Positions 6,212 through 14,062 of a stretch of 19,621 nucleotides of DNA are shown here, in pieces. The translations under genes and the position numbers were made by a program. The stretch lies in the NCBI GenBank assembly GCA_964553705.1, contig CAZKKV010000017.1, positions 1-19,621 of the forward strand. Direction: 5' to 3'. The first letter of the stretch is position 1. Every line of letters starts with the position of its first letter. The DNA is from CAYXNZ01 sp964553705. Its GTDB lineage: Bacteria; Patescibacteriota; Patescibacteriia; Patescibacteriales; GWC2-42-12. The notes beneath the pieces are model-generated. The model made no database searches. It saw only the letters and a list, made by a program, of their open reading frames with translations, and was not told the DNA's origin.

Positions 6212-8035
6212 ATGAAGTTTGAGCTAAAAAGCGACTTTACTGCTACTGGCGACCAACCAGAAGCAATCGCTAAACTAACCGACGGACTCAAAAAAGGTTG
6301 TCGCGACCAAACTCTTTTGGGTGTGACTGGCAGCGGTAAAACTTTTACTATGGCCAAGGTAATTGATGCTATCCAAAAACCAACTATTGTCATATCCCAT
6401 AATAAAACTTTGGCTGCCCAGCTTTATGGCGAATTCAAGCAATTTTTTCCTAACAATGCCGTTCACTATTTTGTTTCTTATTACGATTACTATCAGCCAG
6501 AGGCTTACCTACCCCACACTGACACTTACATAGAAAAAACAACAGCTATCAATGAAGAGATAGACCGCCTACGTCATGCCGCTACTCAATCACTAATTAA
6601 CAGAGAAGACACTCTGATTATTGCTAGTGTCTCTTGTATTTATGGTATTGGCGAACGCTCTGATTACAAAAATATGGGTGTCAAATTTGAAGTCGGACAA
6701 AAAATTAAACGTAATGAACTTTTAAGACATCTGGTTAAAATCCAATATGAAAGAAACGACATCTCTTTTTCTCGCGGTCAATTTCGCGTTAGAGGCGAAA
6801 ATATTGACATCTATCTAGCGACTGGAGAAGCAATTGCCAAAATAGAAATGCTCGGCGACCAAATAGAAAATATCTATTATTTTAATGTAAGACCCGGTTT
6901 TGCTTTGTCTATCGTCCCGACTAATTCAAAGGATAAACTAACTGCAAAATTGAATAAAATTTTTATTCTACCAGCTAAACATTTCATGATTTCAGAGGAT
7001 AAAATAACCAAAGCTTTAGCTGAAATAAAAAAAGAATTAAAAGTCAGGTTAAAAGAATTAAAAAAACAAGGCAAAGATGTTGAGGCATACCGGTTGGACA
7101 AAAAAACCAATTACGATTTGGAAATGATTGAGCAGGTCGGCTATTGCAATGGCATAGAAAATTACTCGCGCCATTTAACCGGACGAAACGCCGGAGAACC
7201 GCCAGCAACTCTATTGGATTTTTTTCCACAAGATTATCTAATAATTATAGATGAATCACACGCTACTCTACCACAAATCCGCGGTATGTACGCCGGCGAC
7301 CAATCGCGCAAGCAAACACTAATTGATTTTGGTTTTCGCTTACCGTCAGCCCGTGATAATCGACCGCTCAATTTTGCTGAGTTTGATTTACAAATAAACC
7401 AAATAATTTATTCTAGCGCCACGCCAGGAGAATACGAAATTAAAAATTCCGCACAAACCGCCGAACAATTGATTCGTCCGACCGGACTCCTAGACCCCGA
7501 AGTTGAAATTCGTCCAGCTAAAAATCAAATTCCTGATCTAATAAACGAAATCAAAAAACGCGTTGAAAAAAAGCAACGAGTCTTGGTTACAACGCTTACA
7601 AAAAGAATGTCCGAAGAATTAACAGACTATTTAAGGGAGCAAGGTATAAAAGTTCAGTATTTGCACAGTGAAGTAGAAACACTGGAACGAATTGATATTT
7701 TGCGCGACTTAAGACAAGGCAAATATGACGTTTTGGTCGGTATAAATCTTTTACGCGAAGGATTGGATTTACCAGAGGTTTCCTTGGTGGCTATTCTAGA
7801 CGCAGACATGTCTGGTTTTTTGCGCAATGAAACATCGCTAATTCAAACTATCGGCCGAGCCGCCCGCCATATTGAAGGCAAAGCTATATTGTACGCCGAT
7901 AAAATCACGCCAGCCATACGTTATACTATAAATGAAACCAAGCGTCGACGAAAAAAACAAAAAGAGTACAACAAAAAACACGGTATTACACCGCGCCAAA
8001 TTAAAGCAAAATTCCACGCCAGAATAGGACAATAA
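6212..8035 (+). CDS. uvrB: Excinuclease ABC subunit B, lacking the C-terminal UVR domain
   Basis: UvrB is the DNA-damage-verifying helicase-like subunit of nucleotide excision repair. Walker A GVTGSGKT is at residues 37-44. The beta-hairpin region YYDYYQPEAYLP lies near 90-101. Walker B DESH is at 347-350, SATPGEYE follows, and the helicase motifs GLDLPEVSLVAILDAD and QTIGRAAR come near the end. The start matches the family (DFTATGDQPEAI at about 8-19). At 607 aa it stops soon after KKHGITP. The roughly 60-70 further residues of a typical UvrB, including the coiled-coil UVR domain that contacts UvrC, are missing, and no continuation is seen downstream. The stop codon is 9 bp from the convergent ATPase gene. 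There is no Shine-Dalgarno sequence. Confidence 0.95.
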   Translation: MKFELKSDFTATGDQPEAIAKLTDGLKKGCRDQTLLGVTGSGKTFTMAKVIDAIQKPTIVISHNKTLAAQLYGEFKQFFPNNAVHYFVSYYDYYQPEAYLPHTDTYIEKTTAINEEIDRLRHAATQSLINREDTLIIASVSCIYGIGERSDYKNMGVKFEVGQKIKRNELLRHLVKIQYERNDISFSRGQFRVRGENIDIYLATGEAIAKIEMLGDQIENIYYFNVRPGFALSIVPTNSKDKLTAKLNKIFILPAKHFMISEDKITKALAEIKKELKVRLKELKKQGKDVEAYRLDKKTNYDLEMIEQVGYCNGIENYSRHLTGRNAGEPPATLLDFFPQDYLIIIDESHATLPQIRGMYAGDQSRKQTLIDFGFRLPSARDNRPLNFAEFDLQINQIIYSSATPGEYEIKNSAQTAEQLIRPTGLLDPEVEIRPAKNQIPDLINEIKKRVEKKQRVLVTTLTKRMSEELTDYLREQGIKVQYLHSEVETLERIDILRDLRQGKYDVLVGINLLREGLDLPEVSLVAILDADMSGFLRNETSLIQTIGRAARHIEGKAILYADKITPAIRYTINETKRRRKKQKEYNKKHGITPRQIKAKFHARIGQ

Positions 8036-8044
8036 TTATAAATT

Positions 8045-9445
8045 TTATTTTAGCATCTCTTTATAAAACAACAAAAAATACGTCAAAGGCATTATTTTTA
8101 CCTGTCCAGACAAATCTAATTCCTTACCGCTGATAATAATCCCCTTCTTGAAACCGGCTTTTTTTATAATGGCTTTATCGTTGTCAGAAATTTTTTTGTG
8201 ATAGCGAATTAATATTGGGCAAATTTTTGTGCCCTGATGAACTAAAAAATCAATTTCTAAGTTTTTGGCTCTATCTCGCCAATAATTAACCCGTCGTCCC
8301 CAAGTAGATAACGTTTCATCCTTAATTAAATGGCTAAAGACAACATTTTCAACCAAAATAGAAAATATATCCTGACGATGAAGCTTCTCTCTAGAAAATT
8401 GCCAATAATTTAAAGCTCCTCCAACATAAGCATAAAAAAGCCAAAATAAAAACGGGTCTCTGAAATAAACTTTTTTTGCTTTAGCTGTTGAAAATTTTCT
8501 ACCATCTGTCTGGTAAACCATTTTTAAAGCAAACATTGATTCTAAAATTTCCAAATAATCAGCCACGGTCGTATGCGACTTGGCTTTTGTTTTTTTGGCA
8601 ATAGTTTGAAAACCAATTGGCTGACCCAAATTGTCTATAATGTTTTCCATTATCTGTCTCACTAGAATGGGATCTCGACCTAATTTAGCAATATCAGCGA
8701 TTAACCAATATAAATAATTACTATAAATTCCCTGACTGACTGAGCCACGATTCTTAAACTCGCTTATTGCCGGAATAAACCCGCCGGTTAAAAAATAAAT
8801 GTCCTGATAGTATTCTAATTGATTATAAAAACGAAGATAATTATCTGAACTAATTTTCTCTGATAATTCTAAATTTATTAATTTTAAAAAACCGCCGAAA
8901 TCAAAGCTAGCCACAATTTTCGGTTGCCATTTTTTTTCTTTCGGAATATTTTTGTCCAAAACTGAAGCAAGTAAAACGATTGAGGTCTTTTTAAATTTAC
9001 CTGAATCCAAAAGGTATTTTATTCCTTTTTGCCAATTTTTTACTAAACTAATTTCATCAATAAATAAAAAAAGTCGACCAAGCTTGGTTGACCGACGCCA
9101 TTTTAAAAATATTTTTATTATTTCATTCAACTGCTCAAAAGTATCCAAATTGTGACAAGAATAATAAAAAATATTATCTGGATTAACTTTTTCAACTTCA
9201 ATTAATTTTTTTATTGCCAATTTAGCAAAAGTAGTTTTTCCTAAACTACGCGGTCCATAAAGTACGTGAACTTGACCTGACGCAACCTTTGACGCATCGA
9301 ATATTTCCGGTTGCCATTTGAATTTATTTTTTTCATACACTTCAATTACCGGATCGAACTTCAAACCGGTTGTCTGACGATCAATTCCGCCCAAACTTAC
9401 CCACCATGGATTTTGAATTGATAATAATTCCAAATCAATTTTCAT
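8045..9445 (-). CDS. DUF4143-type AAA ATPase (AAA_14 family)
   Basis: This 466-residue protein has an N-terminal P-loop ATPase with Walker A GPRSLGKT (64-71) and Walker B LFLFIDE (125-131). A DUF4143-like C-terminal part (about 201-415) follows. Recognisable elements are FLTGGFIPA (218-226), a winged-helix-like segment HTTVADYLEILES (291-303), VYFRDPFLFW (326-335), LVENVVFSHLI (364-374) and a decayed nuclease-like core YWR...LEIDFLV (388-402) then ICPILIRY. Family members usually have an IEVK-like end to that core, and here the Glu and Lys are replaced. The function of these ATPases is not settled. It is the last gene of the dedA-glyS operon (18 bp after glyS), so it is probably under the T-box. 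Confidence 0.85.
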   Translation of the reverse strand: MKIDLELLSIQNPWWVSLGGIDRQTTGLKFDPVIEVYEKNKFKWQPEIFDASKVASGQVHVLYGPRSLGKTTFAKLAIKKLIEVEKVNPDNIFYYSCHNLDTFEQLNEIIKIFLKWRRSTKLGRLFLFIDEISLVKNWQKGIKYLLDSGKFKKTSIVLLASVLDKNIPKEKKWQPKIVASFDFGGFLKLINLELSEKISSDNYLRFYNQLEYYQDIYFLTGGFIPAISEFKNRGSVSQGIYSNYLYWLIADIAKLGRDPILVRQIMENIIDNLGQPIGFQTIAKKTKAKSHTTVADYLEILESMFALKMVYQTDGRKFSTAKAKKVYFRDPFLFWLFYAYVGGALNYWQFSREKLHRQDIFSILVENVVFSHLIKDETLSTWGRRVNYWRDRAKNLEIDFLVHQGTKICPILIRYHKKISDNDKAIIKKAGFKKGIIISGKELDLSGQVKIMPLTYFLLFYKEMLK

Positions 9446-9463
9446 GCCCTTATAAAAACTAAA

Positions 9464-10855
9464 TTAACATTCAAATTTACCACTGAAATAATCTGCCAAA
9501 TCATTTACTTTTACCCGTTCTTGTTCCATGGTATCGCGATCTCGAACCGTTACTGAATTATCTTTTTCAATCGTATCAAAATCAACAGTCACACAATAAG
9601 GCGTACCGATTTCATCCTGTCGTCTATATCTTTTGCCGATATTACCATTGTCATCAAACTCGCACATATATTTTAATTTCAATCTATTAAAAATTTCTTT
9701 GGCTTGTTTGACTAATTCCGGCTTATTTTTTAATAATGGAAAAACAGCAATTTTAATTGGCGCCAATTTTTTATCAAATTTCATTACTACTCTAGTCTCG
9801 CCATTCACTTCTTCTTCGGTATAAGCATCACACATCACCGCTAGTAATGTTCGCCCAACTCCGACTGAAGATTCAATAATATGCGGTAAATACTTTTCTT
9901 TGGTTATTGGATCTATATAATTTAAATCTTTGCCTGAATGTTTAGAATGCTGAGTTAAATCGTAGTTTCCTCTGGCATGCACACCTTCCAGTTCTTTAAA
10001 ACCAAATGGAAAATTATATTCAATGTCATAAGCTTCTTTGGCATAAAAAACTAAATTTTCATGCTTATGCCATTTTAAATTTTTTTCTTTAATACCCAGG
10101 TCTAAATAATACTGCCAACGATATTTTTTTAATTTTTCATATTCTTTCATTTCTTCTTTTGGCAAAACAAAATATTGCATTTCCATTTGCTCAAACTCAC
10201 GAGTACGAAAAACAAACTGTCGAGCAGTAATTTCATTGCGAAAAGCTTTGCCAGTTTGAGCAATACCAAAAGGCACTTTGACTCGAACTGAATCTAAAAC
10301 ATTTTTATAATTGACGTAAATGCCTTGGCAAGTTTCACCACGTAAATAGACTGGTTCTTTATCCCAGTCTTCAGTAAAGTTTCCTAAATTTGATTTAACT
10401 AATAAGTTAAATTTTTTGATATCAGTAAAATCCTTTTTTCCGCAATTAGGACATTTCAATTTATCTTTATTCTTATCAAATAATTTTTGTATTTCTTCTT
10501 CAGTCATTTTTTCGTCAGCCTGAACTCCAACATCTTCTAATAAATGATCTACTCTGATACGACTATGACAGTTTTTACACTCAGCCAATGGATCAGAAAA
10601 TCCAGACACATGCCCGGAAGCTTCCCAAATTTTTGGACTCATAAAAATACTTGAATTTAAACCAACTATGTCTTCTCGTTCTTGCACCATATTACGCCAC
10701 CAAGAATTTTTAATATTATTAGCTAATTCCACACCATAAGAACCATAGTCATAAATTGCGGCAAAACCACCGTATATTTCTGAAGAAGGAAATACAAAGC
10801 CACGACGCTTAGCCAATGACACTATTGTTTCCATAGTTAAATTATTCTTTTTCAT
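9464..10855 (-). CDS. glyS: Glycyl-tRNA synthetase (class II, single-chain alpha2 type)
   Basis: This is the one-chain GlyRS that charges tRNA-Gly; it is not the GlyQ/GlyS two-subunit type. The N-terminus carries GFVFPSSEIYGG (19-30) and YDYGSYGVELANNIK (35-49). A zinc-binding insert has C93/C96 and C135/C138. Class II motif 2 spans about 205-229 (FRNEIT...FRTREFEQMEMQYF). Motif 3 is GVGRTLLA at 332-339, preceded by HIIESS. The anticodon-binding domain starts near 364 (LAPIKIAVFPL) and contains GTPYCVTVDFD. The length of 463 aa is normal. The start lies 4 bp after the dedA stop, so it is cotranscribed with dedA behind the glycine-type T-box. Confidence 0.97.
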   Translation of the reverse strand: MKKNNLTMETIVSLAKRRGFVFPSSEIYGGFAAIYDYGSYGVELANNIKNSWWRNMVQEREDIVGLNSSIFMSPKIWEASGHVSGFSDPLAECKNCHSRIRVDHLLEDVGVQADEKMTEEEIQKLFDKNKDKLKCPNCGKKDFTDIKKFNLLVKSNLGNFTEDWDKEPVYLRGETCQGIYVNYKNVLDSVRVKVPFGIAQTGKAFRNEITARQFVFRTREFEQMEMQYFVLPKEEMKEYEKLKKYRWQYYLDLGIKEKNLKWHKHENLVFYAKEAYDIEYNFPFGFKELEGVHARGNYDLTQHSKHSGKDLNYIDPITKEKYLPHIIESSVGVGRTLLAVMCDAYTEEEVNGETRVVMKFDKKLAPIKIAVFPLLKNKPELVKQAKEIFNRLKLKYMCEFDDNGNIGKRYRRQDEIGTPYCVTVDFDTIEKDNSVTVRDRDTMEQERVKVNDLADYFSGKFEC

Positions 10856-10859
10856 ATGA

Positions 10860-11495
10860 TTATTCTTTTATTTTCGATTTTTTATTATAAATTATTAATA
10901 AAACAAATATAATAGCTAATAAAACACCGATTACAGAAATCAAATGATAATATTCTTTCAACATCTCTTGGTTTGCACCAAATAAATATCCTAAAATACC
11001 CAGAATAGAAACCCAAAGACCAGAACCTAAACAAGTATACCAAGCAAAATCTTTATAATTCATCTTAGTAAAACCAGCGGGCAAAGAAATAAGTTGTCTA
11101 ATTGCCGGTACTAATCGCCCGATAAAAGTCGAGCTATTCCCATAGTCAAGAAAATATTTTTCTGCCTTCTCAAGTTTTGGTCGGTCAAGCAAAAATATCT
11201 TTGCCCATTTTTTTTCAACCAGCGAATAAACAACTGTTCTTCCAAGACTCCGAGCCAACCAATAATTAACTGAAGAGCCCACTAAACTGCCAATAATTCC
11301 AAGGATAATAACTAAAAATATATTAAACTCCCCCTGCTGAGCCAAATAAGCCACTGGTGGTATAATTACTTCTGATGGAAAAGGAATAAACGAACTTTCA
11401 ACGGCCATCAACGCAAATATCCCTAAATATCCCCATTCAGATGCTGTTTGCAATATTAAATTAAAAATTTCACTAATAAATTCCATAAAAAACAT
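10860..11495 (-). CDS. DedA family membrane protein
   Basis: This 211-residue polytopic membrane protein has DedA (SNARE-associated/VTT) signatures: a re-entrant region with ESSFIPFPSEVIIPP (residues 33-47), GSSVNYWLARSLGR (about 72-85), and the conserved FIGRLVPAIRQLISLPAG (123-140). A final hydrophobic helix covers about 184-203 and ends in a basic tail. DedA proteins are linked to membrane homeostasis and, in some bacteria, to recycling of polyprenyl-phosphate lipid carriers. Which role applies here is unknown. It is the first gene after the T-box leader, 95 nt past the terminator, and 4 bp ahead of glyS. An alternative ATG at codon 4 cannot be excluded. No Shine-Dalgarno sequence is visible. 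Confidence 0.93.
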   Translation of the reverse strand: MFFMEFISEIFNLILQTASEWGYLGIFALMAVESSFIPFPSEVIIPPVAYLAQQGEFNIFLVIILGIIGSLVGSSVNYWLARSLGRTVVYSLVEKKWAKIFLLDRPKLEKAEKYFLDYGNSSTFIGRLVPAIRQLISLPAGFTKMNYKDFAWYTCLGSGLWVSILGILGYLFGANQEMLKEYYHLISVIGVLLAIIFVLLIIYNKKSKIKE

Positions 11496-11590
11496 AATAA
11501 AACTTTACGCCTAGTTTTCTCTCAATCTATATTCTAACCCACGGCGACTTTTAATTTTTTTCTTTAGTTATATTTTTATTTTAGCAATTT

Positions 11591-11659
11591 AAAAACCTCG
11601 CACTAACCCCTCTTACGCCACAAATAAATTTTTAGTAGCGGGACTAGAACGAGGTTTTT
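11591..11659 (-). terminator. T-box-controlled intrinsic terminator
   Basis: On the minus strand the arms AAAAACCTCG (11659-11650) and CGAGGTTTTT (11600-11591) pair perfectly over 10 bp. The inner helices CTAGTCCC/GGGGTTAG (with G-U pairs) and GCTAC/GTGGC extend the stem. The 5' arm is shared with the 3' half of the antiterminator, so the two folds exclude each other. The T run is part of the 3' arm. Confidence 0.85.
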
Positions 11660-11760
11660 TATCAATCAAAACTCCGCGGTTCCATCTAGTTTGCCCGCCA
11701 AAGTTAGCGAGCCACCTTAATTATATTGAGTTTCTTAAGAAAGGCGCCAATCCCCTTCTC
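11591..11760 (-). promoter_or_regulatory. T-box riboswitch leader (glycine type) with short Stem I
   Basis: On the minus strand the core T-box TGGAACCGCG is at 11684-11675. The antiterminator pairs ACTAGA (11690-11685) with TCTAGT (11648-11643) and GCG (11677-11675) with CGT (11651-11649), leaving the 7-nt bulge TGGAACC. UGGA in the bulge pairs with a UCCA tRNA end, as expected for tRNA-Gly with U73. A hairpin at the predicted 5' end pairs GAGAAGGG with CCTTTCTT around the 8-nt loop GATTGGCG, which holds a GGC glycine codon (11748-11746). A second hairpin pairs GCTCGC with GCGGGC (11712-11693). The leader precedes dedA-glyS-ATPase. Uncharged tRNA-Gly should favour readthrough. The T-box and terminator are firm; the Stem I assignment is inference. 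Confidence 0.88.
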
Positions 11761-11766
11761 TTTCAA

Positions 11767-11793
11767 ATTATACAATTAGTAAAGTCCTGTCAA
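11767..11793 (-). promoter_or_regulatory. Promoter of the T-box/dedA-glyS operon
   Basis: On the minus strand there is a perfect -35 TTGACA (11793-11788) and a perfect -10 TATAAT (11772-11767), with a short 15-bp spacer. The expected start is the G at about 11760, exactly the first base of the proposed Stem I hairpin. Between this promoter and the argS stop (11794-11931) no gene with a usable start codon was found. Confidence 0.7.
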
Positions 11794-11931
11794 GAATATG
11801 GATATATTCCGAGAACTACCAATCAATTTTAAATTATTTCAACAAATCCTGGACATCTTTTATTTCTTTTGTTACTTTCTTTTCTATAAAATCAATTCTC
11901 CCTTTTAAAACTTTATTAAAAATAAAAAAAT

Positions 11932-13641
11932 CTACATTTCCTCTATTACTCCTATGCCTAATAATTCTAAACCATTTTTAATTATTTGATTGATGGATTT
12001 AATCAAGGCCAGTCTGGCTAATTTAATTTCTTCTTTTGATTTCAGTACTGGCACAAGATGATAATAATCATTAAATAACTGCGCTAATTCAAATAAATAT
12101 CTAGAAATTTCTGACGGATTAAACTCCGAACCAGCTTTTTTTACTATTTCCGGATATTTAAATAATTTCATAGCTAATTCACCTTCTTTCTCGTGATTTA
12201 AATTACTATAATCTATACTTTCTAACTTTAAACTTTTAACTTTCGACTTATTTAAAATACTATTTATTCTAGCATAAGTATATTGCAGATACGCAGCGGT
12301 AAAACCGTCAAAACGCAAAGCCTGATTAATATCAAAAGTAATTATTTTGTCAGCACCAACTTTAATCATCTCAAATTTTATTGCGCCATTAACTATTTTT
12401 TCTGCAACTTTGATTATTTTTTTCTCACTCCAGTTTTTGTGACGTTTTTTTGTTTCAGCTGTCGCTTTCTTTATCGCCTGTTGACGTAGCTCTTTGTAGG
12501 TTATGACATTACCGATTCTGGACGACATCATACCATCTGGCAATTTCACAAAATCATAACCCAAATGTATCAAATTCTCGTCATGACCAAGTTTTTTTAA
12601 AACAGCAAATAATTGTTTGAAATACTGTCCCTGTCTAATGTCTACAATATAGATTGATTGATTAGGTTTGTATTTTTTTCTCTTACCTTCAGCCAAGGCC
12701 ATGTCGGCTACTGGATAAAGAGCTGTACCATCTGACCGAATAAACATCAAAACACCCAAATCTTCTTTCTCTAAATCAGCAATAATCGCTCCCTGACTTT
12801 TTGTTAATATTTCTTTTTTGTATAATTTAGCGACAATATCTAAACCTTTATCAATATATTCACTTTCATAAAAAATATGATCAAATTTTACATCCAATTC
12901 TTTATAAATCTTAGCAAAGCTATCAATACTCCATTTTCTGGTTTTTTCCCACATTTTATATTCTGGTCCTTGTCGACTTTCAATTTTTTTCATTATCAAA
13001 CCAATTTTTTCTTTGGCTGTCTCGTCTTTTTCGGCTTCCAAACAAGATTGAACATAAACTTTACCCAGAAAATATCCCTTATCATCTGGCAACTTTTCTT
13101 TTTTATAAAAATTTTCCAATGCCCAAAGAGTTTTTGCCGTATGAATACCAAAATCATTTATATATGAAATTGGAGTTGCTTTATAATTGTTAGCTAATAA
13201 AATCCTATTTATTGCATCGCCGTAGCAAATATTTCTCAAATGACCGACATGATACTCTTTATGCGTATTAACATTAGAATATTCAATTAAAACTTTTTTG
13301 TTCTTCCCTCCATTATTAAAACCATAATTATTTTCTTCTTTTTCTACTTCGCTAATCACTTCTTTCGCTAAGTTAATTTTATTTAAAGTAAAATTTAAAT
13401 ACGGACCAATAGCTTTTATCCCGCAGTCAATATCCTCTGACTTGATTTTGCCAACTAGTTGCCTAGCCAATTCCATTGGTGAGAGCTTCATGTCTTTGGC
13501 AATAGTGAAACAGGACAAACTTAAATCGCCGAACTTTATATTCGGCGAAAAAATAATATCAGTTACCGCAACTATTCCTTTGCCAATTGCCCGATTAACT
13601 TCTTTGGTTATTTTACTTTTTATTTTATCCAATGAAGACAT
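11932..13641 (-). CDS. argS: Arginyl-tRNA synthetase
   Basis: This is a class I ArgRS of 569 aa. The N-terminal additional domain includes FGDLSLSCFTIAK (37-49) and GPYLNF. The catalytic start is IEYSNVNTHKEYHVGHLRN, with HVGH at 131-134, and the KMSKS-equivalent loop is MMSSR at 371-375 in DGMMSSRIGN. The SIYIVDIRQGQYFKQLFAVL segment and the helical DALR-type anticodon domain with YLQYTYARI complete the match. A repeat-derived insert SKVKSLKLES (466-475) follows YARINSILNK, at the beginning of the DALR domain. The gene is the last of the valS-tyrS-small ORF-argS group, 83 bp after the small ORF. No Shine-Dalgarno sequence was found. Confidence 0.97.
   Translation of the reverse strand: MSSLDKIKSKITKEVNRAIGKGIVAVTDIIFSPNIKFGDLSLSCFTIAKDMKLSPMELARQLVGKIKSEDIDCGIKAIGPYLNFTLNKINLAKEVISEVEKEENNYGFNNGGKNKKVLIEYSNVNTHKEYHVGHLRNICYGDAINRILLANNYKATPISYINDFGIHTAKTLWALENFYKKEKLPDDKGYFLGKVYVQSCLEAEKDETAKEKIGLIMKKIESRQGPEYKMWEKTRKWSIDSFAKIYKELDVKFDHIFYESEYIDKGLDIVAKLYKKEILTKSQGAIIADLEKEDLGVLMFIRSDGTALYPVADMALAEGKRKKYKPNQSIYIVDIRQGQYFKQLFAVLKKLGHDENLIHLGYDFVKLPDGMMSSRIGNVITYKELRQQAIKKATAETKKRHKNWSEKKIIKVAEKIVNGAIKFEMIKVGADKIITFDINQALRFDGFTAAYLQYTYARINSILNKSKVKSLKLESIDYSNLNHEKEGELAMKLFKYPEIVKKAGSEFNPSEISRYLFELAQLFNDYYHLVPVLKSKEEIKLARLALIKSINQIIKNGLELLGIGVIEEM
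12219..12246. repeat. 7-bp tandem repeat array inside argS
   Basis: On the + strand there are four units: TTTCTAA, CTTTAAA, CTTTTAA, CTTTCGA. It is in frame and encodes SKVKSLKLES (residues 466-475), near the start of the DALR anticodon domain. Confidence 0.75.
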
Positions 13642-13650
13642 TCTATTTTA

Positions 13651-13685
13651 TAATTTTTAATTTCTAATTTTGAATTTTTAATCAA
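13651..13685. repeat. 7-bp tandem repeat array in the spacer upstream of argS
   Basis: On the + strand the units are TAATTTT, TAATTTC, TAATTTT, GAATTTT, TAATCAA, starting 10 bp upstream of the argS start codon. The 13-bp string TTTGAATTTTTAA also recurs at 13669 and 13695. It is the only clear noncoding array of this type in the window and is the closest to a plain TAATTTN consensus. Confidence 0.7.
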
Positions 13686-13724
13686 TTATTAATGTTTGAA
13701 TTTTTAAAATATACAAAATTAAAT

Positions 13725-14033
13725 TTATAATTTTATTTTACTAAAAATCCATCTATACTTTTTCAATCTCTGCAAGTATTTTAATTCAATTACTAATTTC
13801 TCAATTTTACTTTTGTACTCTATATTTCGTTTATTGTAATCAAAAGGTTCTAATGAAATACGTGGATGATCACTTTCATTTAAACGTTCGGCGTTACATT
13901 TTTCAATTTCTACTTCTAATAATTTTATTTTTTTATCAATATCAAATCCTTTAAATCTTCTGTTATCTATATATAAATACAAAATCCATAATGCCGAAAT
14001 TATTATAATAATTTTATCAAGAATATTCCACAT
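13725..14033 (-). CDS. Small hypothetical protein: one membrane helix plus coiled coil
   Basis: I do not recognise this 102-residue protein. It has a hydrophobic, Ile-rich helix at residues 7-24 (near the N-terminus, so membrane-anchored), then a charged helical region with heptad-like Leu/Ile spacing (about 33-48 and 74-95) interrupted by a Pro-containing linker (about 55-65). The C-terminus is basic. It lies on the same strand between tyrS and argS. The 187-bp gap to tyrS is filled by GC-rich repeat copy 2. Codon use looks like the AT-rich neighbours. It could be a divisome-like or membrane-tether protein, but nothing specific supports that. It is short and unrecognised, so it may be lineage-specific. 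Confidence 0.6.
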   Translation of the reverse strand: MWNILDKIIIIISALWILYLYIDNRRFKGFDIDKKIKLLEVEIEKCNAERLNESDHPRISLEPFDYNKRNIEYKSKIEKLVIELKYLQRLKKYRWIFSKIKL

Positions 14034-14062
14034 AATTTTATTCTCAAAACTAAAAAAAATTT

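Noticed and set aside
6169..6393. Minus-strand open frame crossing the uvrB start
   Set aside because: Antisense to the Walker A region of uvrB and overlapping the divergent promoter region; no recognisable domain.
11591..11659. Terminator for a plus-strand transcript
   Set aside because: The hairpin is symmetric and could stop plus-strand transcription, but no plus-strand gene precedes it, and the T-box logic explains it on the minus strand.
12877..13167. Plus-strand open frame of 96 codons rich in Phe/Asn
   Set aside because: Antisense shadow of argS; the Phe-rich composition is what the Lys-rich argS codons give in reverse.
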